Source: Eggerthellaceae bacterium (GTDB lineage Bacteria; Actinomycetota; Coriobacteriia; Coriobacteriales; Eggerthellaceae). From it: 5,552 nt of DNA. Below are positions 1 through 5,476 of the stretch, piece after piece; position 1 is the first letter of the stretch; every line of letters begins with the position of its first letter. Made by a program: the position numbers and the translations under genes. Below the pieces are notes generated by a model that worked only from the letters and a program-made list of their open reading frames with translations, was not told the origin of the DNA and searched no databases. The DNA is taken from assembly GCA_017459485.1 (NCBI GenBank), contig JAFUCW010000452.1, positions 1-5,552 on the forward strand, given 5' to 3'.

Positions 1-240
1 ACCGTGCCCAACTACTAAGCCAAACACACGGACATTCTTCTGGAAGTGGGCATGGTGTTTGCAATCGAGCCCATGATCAACATGGGCACGTATAAGACGA
101 TCCAAGGCGACGACGGGTGGATCGTCTACACACAGGACAGGCTTCCCTCTGCACACTTCGAAAAGACGGTTGCTTTGACCGAGGACGGTCCTGTCATCAT
201 TACTACGGAGCCCGGCCATCGCCGCCCCGTGAACGACTAG
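1..240 (+). pseudogene. map: Type I methionine aminopeptidase, 3' part, with an in-frame TAA
   Basis: This is the C-terminal part of a type I methionine aminopeptidase, the cytosolic metalloenzyme that removes the initiator Met from new proteins. The 5' part lies outside the window. Two family metal-ligand glutamates are visible: the Glu of GMVFAIEPM (codon 67-69) and the Glu of SAHFEKT (codon 160-162). Reading the same frame upstream gives VPNY, then TAA at 16-18, then AKHTDILLEVGM. VPNY and the text after the stop both fit the family, at the usual spacing, so the stop seems to replace one ordinary codon rather than mark a gene end. A GTG at 46 could start only a 64-residue piece lacking the Asp and His metal ligands, so it would be inactive. 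An Arg (AGG, 139-141) stands where the family usually has Gly before LPSA, which may be a second sign of decay. The final TAG overlaps the nadK stop. A sequencing error at 16-18 would make this an intact gene. Family identity is firm; pseudogene status is moderate. Confidence 0.72.
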
Positions 241-1109
241 ATTTTGAAGAACGTCTCGCTGATATGCTCGTAAAAGGGCGCCCTGTTGAACCGCAGCAGC
301 GTTGTGGGCACCTCTCCACGGCGCACGCGCACTTTCGCTATGGGGGCTTCGAACTTTATAAGGTTGCCATCGGTGAACAGCTCCGCTTCGCGCGAGGCAG
401 AGGTTTCTCCCATGCGTATCTCGACGATGTCGCTCGCGTCGGTCAGTATGGCGCGTGCAACGAGCGTGTGAGGGGCTACCGGAGTAACGATAAGGCCCTT
501 GAAGCCCGGTGCGACGAGAGGGCCGCCTGCAGAAAGAGAGTACGATGTCGAACCTGTAGCTGTGGCCGTCACGATTCCGTCTCCTCGCATGTCGGCGACG
601 TGCTCTCCGGACACTTCGATGCCGAAGTTGATGATCTTCCCAGTCGACCCGCGCGTGAGAGCAGCTTCGTTTAAGGCAAACAGGCATCGACTGGACGAAG
701 GATCGCGCGGTTCGTTGCATACATGGTCGAATTCGTCCTCGTCTTCTCCTTCAAGCAGGACGTCTATGCGCAGGTTGGCGCGTTCTTCCCGTGTCGTTTC
801 GCCTGCAAGCGCGGCAGCAGCGGCCGATACAACGCCGTCTCCGGGGTTGTTGGTCAAAAACCCGAGATGACCGTAGTTAAGACCCAGAATCGGGATTCCT
901 TCGTCACATACCAAATGCGCGCAGCGCAAGATGGTGCCGTCGCCACCCAGCGAAACGATCATGTCGTAGTCTTTCGCCTTTACCTGCACTGCCTCAAGCG
1001 AGTCGATCGAAGTAAAGTCAATTCCCTGTGCTTGGAAAAAGGCGCCTAGGACCAAAGCTGCTTCGTTCGCCTGGGAATTGCTCGAATTGCGTGCTATAAG
1101 AATATGCAT
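237..1109 (-). CDS. nadK: NAD kinase (ATP/polyphosphate-NAD kinase)
   Basis: NAD kinase phosphorylates NAD+ to NADP+ in the cytosol and is the only usual source of NADP. The protein has 290 residues, normal for bacteria (about 270-310). The N-terminal Rossmann-like domain carries the GGDGT motif (55-59), with the catalytic-type Asp57, followed by LNYGHLGFL (77-85). The C-terminal domain has the NE pair (147-148), the glycine-rich segment DMRGDGIVTATATGSTSYS (173-191), GGP (195-197), the PHT segment (213-215) and TDGN (246-249). The stretch at about 119-141 is an acidic, Ser/Pro-containing insertion between the domains and is probably a surface loop. The ATG at 1107-1109 is preceded by AGAAAGG (minus strand, complement of 1116-1122) six bases upstream, which supports the start. 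The gene is divergent from murJ and convergent with map, sharing the CTAG at the stops. A promoter at the palindromic AGTATACT would give a leader of roughly 44 nt. All key motifs are present, so the call is secure. Confidence 0.96.
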   Translation of the reverse strand: MHILIARNSSNSQANEAALVLGAFFQAQGIDFTSIDSLEAVQVKAKDYDMIVSLGGDGTILRCAHLVCDEGIPILGLNYGHLGFLTNNPGDGVVSAAAAALAGETTREERANLRIDVLLEGEDEDEFDHVCNEPRDPSSSRCLFALNEAALTRGSTGKIINFGIEVSGEHVADMRGDGIVTATATGSTSYSLSAGGPLVAPGFKGLIVTPVAPHTLVARAILTDASDIVEIRMGETSASREAELFTDGNLIKFEAPIAKVRVRRGEVPTTLLRFNRAPFYEHISETFFKI

Positions 1110-1134
1110 GATCGGCCTTTCTAAGACGGCACAA

Positions 1135-1153
1135 GAATCGGTGTTCGAATCGG
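1135..1153. repeat. Tandem direct repeat GAATCGG x2 beside the nadK/murJ promoter
   Basis: GAATCGG occurs at 1135-1141 and again at 1147-1153. The start-to-start distance is 12 bp, a little over one helical turn. The pair ends two bases before the AT-rich core (TATAAAGTATACT, 1155-1167). It could be a two-site operator for a protein bound to one face of the DNA, but a 7-base repeat can also arise by chance. No regulator family is recognised. Confidence 0.3.
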
Positions 1154-1154
1154 A

Positions 1155-1167
1155 TATAAAGTATACT
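1155..1167. promoter_or_regulatory. Putative shared bidirectional -10 region for nadK and murJ
   Basis: The 92-bp spacer between divergent nadK and murJ has one AT-rich core, TATAAAGTATACT. Within it AGTATACT (1160-1167) is a perfect 8-bp palindrome, so TATACT, one mismatch from the TATAAT consensus, reads on both strands. Rightward transcription would start near 1174 and give murJ a leader of about 28 nt. Leftward transcription would start near 1153 and give nadK a leader of about 44 nt. No convincing -35 hexamer lies at 16-18 bp on either side. The overlapping TATAAA (1155-1160) is an alternative rightward -10. This is inference from sequence only. Confidence 0.42.
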
Positions 1168-1201
1168 ATTTCGCACGCATTGGCACGCGAGATAGGTCCC
1201 G

Positions 1202-2809
1202 TTGGAGCAGCGACGCACAGAGCAGGAACGCAGAGAAGATCTTGAACGGTCTGTCGTGAAGAGTACGGCGGGCATGACCGTTGCTACGCTCTTTTCGCGC
1301 ATCACCGGGCTTCTGCGCACGTGGGCAATGGCCTTTGCCCTTGGCAACACGCTCATCACTTCCTCTTATCAGGTGGCCAACAACCTTCCCAACGTCATTT
1401 ACGACTTGGTCGCGGGCGGACTGCTTGCGGCTGCGTTCCTTCCCGTTCTTCTTTTGGAGCAACAACGGCATGGAAGCGATGGGTTGGGCAGATACGGCTC
1501 GAACATCCTCAACATTTGCATGGTCGTGCTCGGCATCCTTTCCCTTCTATGCATACTGTTTGCCGGCACCATAGTGTTCACGCAGACGTTCACCATCGAC
1601 CAGGAGGGGGAAGTTGCCCAGCTTGCAGTGCAGTTCTTTCGCATTTTCGCAGTGCAGATCCTCTTTTACGGGCTTGGCGGCGTCATAACGGGCATTCTGA
1701 ACTCCCAGCGCTCCTACTTCCTCACGTCCATTGCCCCAGCGCTCAACAACGTATGTGTCATTGCGGGTTTCGTGGCCTACATTCCCCTGTCTTCGCTCAA
1801 TAGGGAAGCGGCAATCGTTGTTCTTGCGATTGCGACAACTCTAGGAGTGGCGGTGCAGTTCGTAATCCAGATTCCTGCATTGCGCAAAACGGGATTTCAA
1901 TGGCGTCCCGTGCTTGATTTCCGCGATCCCGCTTTGTCGGAAACGGTGAAAATCGCTGTTCCCACGCTTATTTTCATTCTGGGAAACCTCGTTGCGTTCA
2001 GCTGTCGCAATGCCTTCTCCTTGTTTTCGGGGGACGACGGCCCCTCGATCCTTTCATATGCATGGATGTGGTTCCAACTGCCCTATGGAGTGGTAGCCGT
2101 AAGCCTTTCGCGTGCCATGTTCACCGAGCAGAGTTCTGCGGTTGCGAAAGAGGATTGGGATGCCTTGCGGCGCTACGTCACCCGTGGGTTACGTGGCACG
2201 CTCTTCCTGATCATCCCTCTTGCGGGCCTCATGTTTGTTCTGAGCGCGCAGATTATCGGCGTGTTTCGCGCGGGCGCCTTCACCGCCTCTGACGTGTGGA
2301 GCGTTTCGGTTGTCCTGCGCATTTGGGTGGTTGGCCTGCCCATGTACGCCGTCTACTTCTACCTTTACAACACGTTCGCAAGCATCAGGCGCTTCATGCC
2401 CTTTGCGTTGCTCAATTGCGCCCTTGTCGTTTTCCAGATCATACTGTATGCGATTCTTTGTCGTCCCGAGGTTTTGGGTGTAGTGGGCGTTCCCGTGTCC
2501 GACATTGTTTACTACGCATTCGGATCAGTTCTTGCAATTGTGTTGCTCAAGGCAATGGTCGGATCGATCGAGGTGCGAAGCATCCTCGTCGTCGTGGGCA
2601 AGGTCCTTGTCGCCACTTTTGCTGGATGCCTGGCTGCCTGGGGCGTTCTTGTCGCGCTTCCTTTCGAGCCTACAAGCATCGGACCTGCGCTGTTCGAAAT
2701 CCTCGTTGGGGGCATGGCGGGTCTTGTTGTCTCGTTTGGCCTCTGCAGGCTGCTACGCATTGAAGAGATGTCCCTGCTCGACGGCATTGTAAAGCGCCTG
2801 AAGCGTTAG
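1202..2809 (+). CDS. murJ: MurJ/MviN lipid II flippase (MOP superfamily)
   Basis: MurJ is the integral membrane flippase that moves lipid II, the peptidoglycan precursor, to the outer face of the cytoplasmic membrane. The protein has 535 residues, near the usual 510-550, with hydrophobic segments from about 26 to 518, consistent with the 14-helix fold. Family landmarks in order: SRITGLLR (32-39), NNLPNVIYDLVAGG (60-73), LNSQRSYFLTSIAPALNN (166-183), QLPYGVVAVSLSRAMF (292-307) and a basic C-terminus KRLKR. The Asp that follows the first-helix Arg in proteobacterial MurJ is Thr40 here, as I would expect in actinobacterial homologues. The start is TTG: an in-frame TAG at 1193-1195 leaves no start upstream, and AGATAGG (1190-1196) is a modest ribosome site five bases away. 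The resulting hydrophilic, Arg/Glu-rich first 16 residues are an extension; GTG at 1256 or ATG at 1274 are possible later starts but lack a ribosome site. It lacks the large C-terminal extension of mycobacterial MviN. It is divergent from nadK and convergent with the DUF1846 gene. Confidence 0.93.
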   Translation: MEQRRTEQERREDLERSVVKSTAGMTVATLFSRITGLLRTWAMAFALGNTLITSSYQVANNLPNVIYDLVAGGLLAAAFLPVLLLEQQRHGSDGLGRYGSNILNICMVVLGILSLLCILFAGTIVFTQTFTIDQEGEVAQLAVQFFRIFAVQILFYGLGGVITGILNSQRSYFLTSIAPALNNVCVIAGFVAYIPLSSLNREAAIVVLAIATTLGVAVQFVIQIPALRKTGFQWRPVLDFRDPALSETVKIAVPTLIFILGNLVAFSCRNAFSLFSGDDGPSILSYAWMWFQLPYGVVAVSLSRAMFTEQSSAVAKEDWDALRRYVTRGLRGTLFLIIPLAGLMFVLSAQIIGVFRAGAFTASDVWSVSVVLRIWVVGLPMYAVYFYLYNTFASIRRFMPFALLNCALVVFQIILYAILCRPEVLGVVGVPVSDIVYYAFGSVLAIVLLKAMVGSIEVRSILVVVGKVLVATFAGCLAAWGVLVALPFEPTSIGPALFEILVGGMAGLVVSFGLCRLLRIEEMSLLDGIVKRLKR

Positions 2810-2831
2810 TAGGTCACACGAATGCGCTTTT
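2791..2831. terminator. Weak hairpin between murJ and the DUF1846 gene, possible bidirectional terminator
   Basis: AAAGCGC (2791-2797, inside the last codons of murJ) pairs perfectly with GCGCTTT (2824-2830), followed by one more T, so the arm ends in TTTT. The stem is only 7 bp and the loop is 26 nt, although AAGCG (2801-2805) could form a shorter alternative stem with the same right arm. Read from the other strand, the stem ends in GCGCTTTA, so it could also serve the converging DUF1846 transcript. The long loop and short T-run make it a poor intrinsic terminator. No better candidate lies in the 59-bp gap. Confidence 0.28.
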
Positions 2832-2868
2832 AACCAGCATGCAAAGTGAAAACGTTGCGCATCGCAGC

Positions 2869-4347
2869 CTATTTGTGGTAGTAACGCTGCAGCTCGTATT
2901 TTGGCTCGCAGCACACGTTTATGCCCAGCGCTTTGTAGATTCTCACGTCGGTCGATCCGATAATGACGCTGAAAAACGCGTCGCAGCCCTTGAGCTGCCC
3001 AGCGCAGTCGAGGATCTTCTTTGCAAGCGGGTCGGTGGCAGAGCTGATGGAAAGCGCGATGAGCGTTTCGTCCGAGTGCAGGCGGGGGTTTCTGTGGTGA
3101 AGATGGCTGGTCTTGAGGTCGCAGATGGGCTCGATGACTGCATCGGTGATGACGTCGACGTCGTCGACGCCGGCAAGCGCCTTAAGGGCATTCATCAAAA
3201 GTGACGATGCGCATCCGAGCAGGCTCGAGGTTTTTCCCGTGACCACCGTGCCATCCGGAAGGACCATGGCGGCGGCAGGGGCGCCGGTGGCCTCTTCTTT
3301 GAGCAGCGCAGCACTGCGGGCAGGGCTTTGATTGGGGGTGGCGTCGGCCTGCTGCATGAGCAGCTCGAGCTTTTCGACCTGCTCTTCGCCCACGCCGGTT
3401 CGCTTGGCTGAAACGGCAGCCTGGAAATAGCGCCTGACGACTTCCATCCGTGCCGCGTTGCACACGGCTTCGTCGTCCACGATGGCGTTTCCTGCCATGT
3501 TCACACCCATGTCGGTCGGACTTGCATAGGGGCATTCTCCCATGATGCGCTCCATGATGTTTTTGAGCACGGGGAAGACCTCTATGTCGCGGTTGTAGTT
3601 GACCGTTGTCTTGCCGTACACGTCAAGGTGGAACGGATCGATGGCGTTGCTGTCGTCAAGGTCGGCTGTAGCCGCTTCGTAGGCCACGTTCACCGGATGG
3701 CGAAGGGGAAGGTTCCAGACGGGGAAGGTCTCGTACTTGGCGTACCCCGCTTCCTGGCCTCGCTTGTGCTCGTTGTAGAGCTGGGAAAGGCAAGTGGCCA
3801 TTTTCCCGCTTCCAGGACCTGGCGCCGTTACCACGACAAGGGGTCGCGTGGTTTCAATGTAGTCGTTCTTCCCGAAGCCCTCTTCGGAAACTATTCGCTC
3901 GATGTCGGTGGGGTAGCCTGGGATAGGATAGTGCAGGTAGTGGGTAATGCCCAGTTCGGCCAGCCTGTTGCGGAAGGCGTCGGCATCTCGCTGTCCGGCG
4001 TATTGGGTGATAACCACCGAACTAGCGTAGAACCCAAGGTTGCGGAAAATGTCCATGAGCCGCAAAACGTCCTGGTCGTAGGTAATGCCAAGGTCGCCGC
4101 GCACCTTGCTCTTCTCGATATGGTTGGCGTTGATCGTGATGATGATCTCTACGTCGTCGGAAATGCTTTTGAGCATGCGGATTTTGGAGTCGGGCTCGAA
4201 CCCGGGCAAGACGCGGGCGGCATGGTAGTCGTCGAATATCTTCCCTCCGAACTCAAGGTAGAGCTTCCCGCCAAACTGTTCGATGCGTTGCCTGATGTGC
4301 TCTGCTTGCAATGTGATGTATTTCTGGTTGTCGAAACCTTGCGTCAT
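2869..4347 (-). CDS. DUF1846 / UPF0371 family protein, function unknown
   Basis: The 492-residue product matches the conserved DUF1846 (UPF0371) family, usually about 490-510 residues, which to my knowledge has no established biochemical role. Family landmarks run along the whole length: GFDNQKYI near the N-terminus, QFGGKLYLEFGGKIFDDYHA (24-43), RVLPGFEPDSK (45-55), KVRGDLGITYD (81-91), KNDYIETTRPLVVVTAPGPG (160-179) leading into SGKMATCLSQLYNEHKRG, YEAATADLDD (223-232), NYNRDIEVFPVL (250-261), SPTDMGVNMAG (276-286) and a C-terminal RYYHK. The segment GPGSGKM (177-183) resembles a nucleotide-binding P-loop but lacks the Ser/Thr after Lys, so nucleotide binding is only inferred. There is no signal peptide or membrane helix, so it is probably cytosolic. 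The ATG at 4345-4347 is chosen over the upstream ATG at 4470 because the family begins here, a strong AAAGGGG lies seven bases upstream, and the longer reading would run through the promoter. It is divergent from xerD and convergent with murJ. Confidence 0.92.
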   Translation of the reverse strand: MTQGFDNQKYITLQAEHIRQRIEQFGGKLYLEFGGKIFDDYHAARVLPGFEPDSKIRMLKSISDDVEIIITINANHIEKSKVRGDLGITYDQDVLRLMDIFRNLGFYASSVVITQYAGQRDADAFRNRLAELGITHYLHYPIPGYPTDIERIVSEEGFGKNDYIETTRPLVVVTAPGPGSGKMATCLSQLYNEHKRGQEAGYAKYETFPVWNLPLRHPVNVAYEAATADLDDSNAIDPFHLDVYGKTTVNYNRDIEVFPVLKNIMERIMGECPYASPTDMGVNMAGNAIVDDEAVCNAARMEVVRRYFQAAVSAKRTGVGEEQVEKLELLMQQADATPNQSPARSAALLKEEATGAPAAAMVLPDGTVVTGKTSSLLGCASSLLMNALKALAGVDDVDVITDAVIEPICDLKTSHLHHRNPRLHSDETLIALSISSATDPLAKKILDCAGQLKGCDAFFSVIIGSTDVRIYKALGINVCCEPKYELQRYYHK

Positions 4348-4354
4348 GCGCAAA

Positions 4355-4361
4355 CCCCTTT
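4355..4361 (-). promoter_or_regulatory. Ribosome binding site deciding the DUF1846 start
   Basis: On the minus strand AAAGGGG is followed by seven bases and then ATG. It is the strongest ribosome site in the window. It fixes the start at 4347 rather than at the ATG 123 bases further upstream, whose extra 41 codons have no family similarity and cover the promoter. Confidence 0.75.
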
Positions 4362-4387
4362 GACGGACGATCGGAAATGGGCAAAGT

Positions 4388-4422
4388 GCCCTGTGACGAT
4401 TATAGTCCCAGTGCGCCCTGTG
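4388..4422. repeat. Direct repeat GCCCTGTG x2 flanking the DUF1846 -10 box
   Basis: GCCCTGTG occurs at 4388-4395 and at 4415-4422, 27 bp apart. On the minus strand it reads CACAGGGC, and in both copies a CAC follows closely. The two copies bracket the TATAAT at 4399-4404; the left copy covers the expected minus-strand transcription start. This is the geometry of an operator pair, but no regulator is recognised and chance is possible. Confidence 0.35.
4399..4404 (-). promoter_or_regulatory. Consensus -10 (TATAAT) for the DUF1846 gene
   Basis: The minus strand reads TATAAT here, a perfect sigma-70/SigA-type -10. Transcription would start near 4392 and give a leader of about 45 nt containing the strong ribosome site. 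At 17 bp upstream the -35 position reads ACGTAC, which is poor. A TTGAAA is present but 24 bp away, too far to be a normal -35. The gene may therefore need an activator or rely on the strong -10. Confidence 0.6.
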
Positions 4423-4474
4423 TACGTGTTTCAACTTTGTGAATTTGGCGTCTGTCCGATTGCGCAGCATCCGC

Positions 4475-4480
4475 TATTCT
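4475..4480 (+). promoter_or_regulatory. -10 element placed for leaderless xerD mRNA
   Basis: TATTCT ends six bases before the xerD ATG, so it occupies -12 to -7 if transcription begins at the A of ATG. No Shine-Dalgarno sequence lies between the element and the start. An in-frame TAA at 4481-4483 rules out an upstream start. The -35 region is weak: CTGTCC at 4452-4457, 17 bp away, matches TTGACA at three of six positions. Confidence 0.5.
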
Positions 4481-4486
4481 TAAGTC

Positions 4487-5404
4487 ATGAAAGAAATGGT
4501 CGGCGAATACCTCTCCCATCTGAGCGTCGAGCGCGGCTGCAGCCCTTTAACGGTCAAGGCATACGCTCACGATCTTGAGCTCTACCTTGCGTATCTCACG
4601 TCGCCTTCGCAAAGAGGCGAGCGTGGGCCAATCACTTCCTTTTCCGACGTCACGCGTGCAGACGTCGTTGCATTCGAAGACTTCCTGCTCAACGAGAAAG
4701 GCTACGCCGCGTCAAGCCTTTCGCGCAGCTTGTCGTGTCTCAAAAGCTTCCACAAGTTCCTTGTTCGCGAAAATTTATCCGATTCCAACCCCACATCGAC
4801 GGTGGCTTTGCCGCGCAAGCCCCAATCGTTGCCCGATGTTTTGTCCGTAGATCAGGTCGACCGTCTTATGGACGCCGTCGGTGGCTCGCGCCCGACGGAT
4901 CTAAGAGACCGTGCCATTTTGGAGGTTCTCTACGGATGCGGACTGCGTGCAAGCGAGCTATGCGCCCTTGACGTTGACCGCCTTGTGTCAGCCGATGGGT
5001 TCATCGTCGTTCAGGGAAAGGGGATGAAAGAGCGCATCGTGCCCTTTTCCGGTGCAGCGGCTTCTTCGGTCACTGCTTATTTGGAAGAGGGGCGTCCAGC
5101 CCTTTTGAAGGGGAAGGCAACCTCGGCCCTGTTTCTCAATGCTCGTGGGGGCAGGTTGTCGCGACAAAGCGTGTTTTCGATTGTGCGAAAGTCCGGCCTG
5201 GCTATCGGTGTGGCCAATCTCCATCCTCATACTTTGCGTCATTCCTGCGCAACCCATATGCTCGAAGGCGGTGCCGACCTTCGCGTCATCCAGGACATGC
5301 TGGGGCATTCGGACATTTCGACGACGCAAATCTACACGCATGTGCAGCGGTCGCACATTCGCGACCAATACCTTTTCGCCCATCCGCGTGCAAAAGGCGG
5401 ATAA
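4487..5404 (+). CDS. xerD: Site-specific tyrosine recombinase XerD
   Basis: XerD is a tyrosine recombinase that acts with XerC at the dif site to resolve chromosome dimers before division. The protein has 305 residues, close to the usual 298. The N-terminal SAM-like DNA-binding domain spans about 1-108 and the catalytic domain about 118-298. All six catalytic residues are visible: Arg154 (GLRASE), Lys178 (QGKGMK), His248 and Arg251 (HPHTLRH), His274 (LGH) and nucleophile Tyr283 (TTQIYTHV). These sit four to six residues beyond those of E. coli XerD, so the enzyme should be active. The small offset comes from a longer loop near 39-50 (SPSQRGERGPIT). XerD is preferred over XerC from the C-terminal GADLRVIQDMLGHSDISTTQ segment, though a lineage with a single Xer protein is possible. 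The ATG at 4487 is the first start after an in-frame TAA and has no ribosome site; ATG at 4496 is an alternative. It is followed after 72 bp by an ABC transporter gene with its own likely promoter. Confidence 0.93.
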   Translation: MKEMVGEYLSHLSVERGCSPLTVKAYAHDLELYLAYLTSPSQRGERGPITSFSDVTRADVVAFEDFLLNEKGYAASSLSRSLSCLKSFHKFLVRENLSDSNPTSTVALPRKPQSLPDVLSVDQVDRLMDAVGGSRPTDLRDRAILEVLYGCGLRASELCALDVDRLVSADGFIVVQGKGMKERIVPFSGAAASSVTAYLEEGRPALLKGKATSALFLNARGGRLSRQSVFSIVRKSGLAIGVANLHPHTLRHSCATHMLEGGADLRVIQDMLGHSDISTTQIYTHVQRSHIRDQYLFAHPRAKGG

Positions 5405-5442
5405 GCGGCTTAAGTTGCGCGTAGTGCTCTTCTGTACAGGCT

Positions 5443-5470
5443 ATGACAAGCGACGACGAGGCGCTACAAT
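5443..5470 (+). promoter_or_regulatory. Promoter for the ABC exporter gene, placed for a leaderless mRNA
   Basis: ATGACA (5443-5448, five of six matches to TTGACA), a 16-bp spacer and TACAAT (5465-5470, five of six matches to TATAAT) form the best complete promoter in the window. The -10 ends six bases before ATG at 5477, so transcription is expected at the A of the start codon. An in-frame TGA at 5471-5473 excludes an upstream start, and no Shine-Dalgarno sequence is present. Confidence 0.65.
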
Positions 5471-5476
5471 TGAACC

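Noticed and set aside
117..674. Plus-strand frame of 185 codons over the nadK region
   Set aside because: It is antisense to conserved NadK motifs, the product is Arg/Cys-rich with no family resemblance, and it overlaps map out of frame.
3151..3170. GTCGAC/GACGTC-rich palindromic stretch
   Set aside because: It is explained by the codons for VDDVDV in the conserved C-terminal part of the DUF1846 protein; no separate role is needed.
4430..4440. TTGAAA (minus strand) as the -35 partner of the DUF1846 TATAAT
   Set aside because: The spacer would be 24 bp, too long for a normal SigA promoter.
4348..4470. Upstream extension of the DUF1846 gene to the ATG at 4470
   Set aside because: The extra 41 residues match nothing in the family, span the TATAAT promoter and lack a ribosome site, while ATG 4347 has AAAGGGG at ideal spacing.
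3628..4578. Long plus-strand reading frame (316 codons) antisense to the DUF1846 gene
   Set aside because: It mirrors the well-conserved DUF1846 frame, crosses its promoter and runs into xerD. The product has no recognisable domain and the frame has no ribosome site. It is a shadow of codon bias.
5405..5476. Possible xerD terminator in the gap before the ABC gene
   Set aside because: No stem longer than about 4 bp and no T-run was found, so xerD transcripts may read into the next gene.
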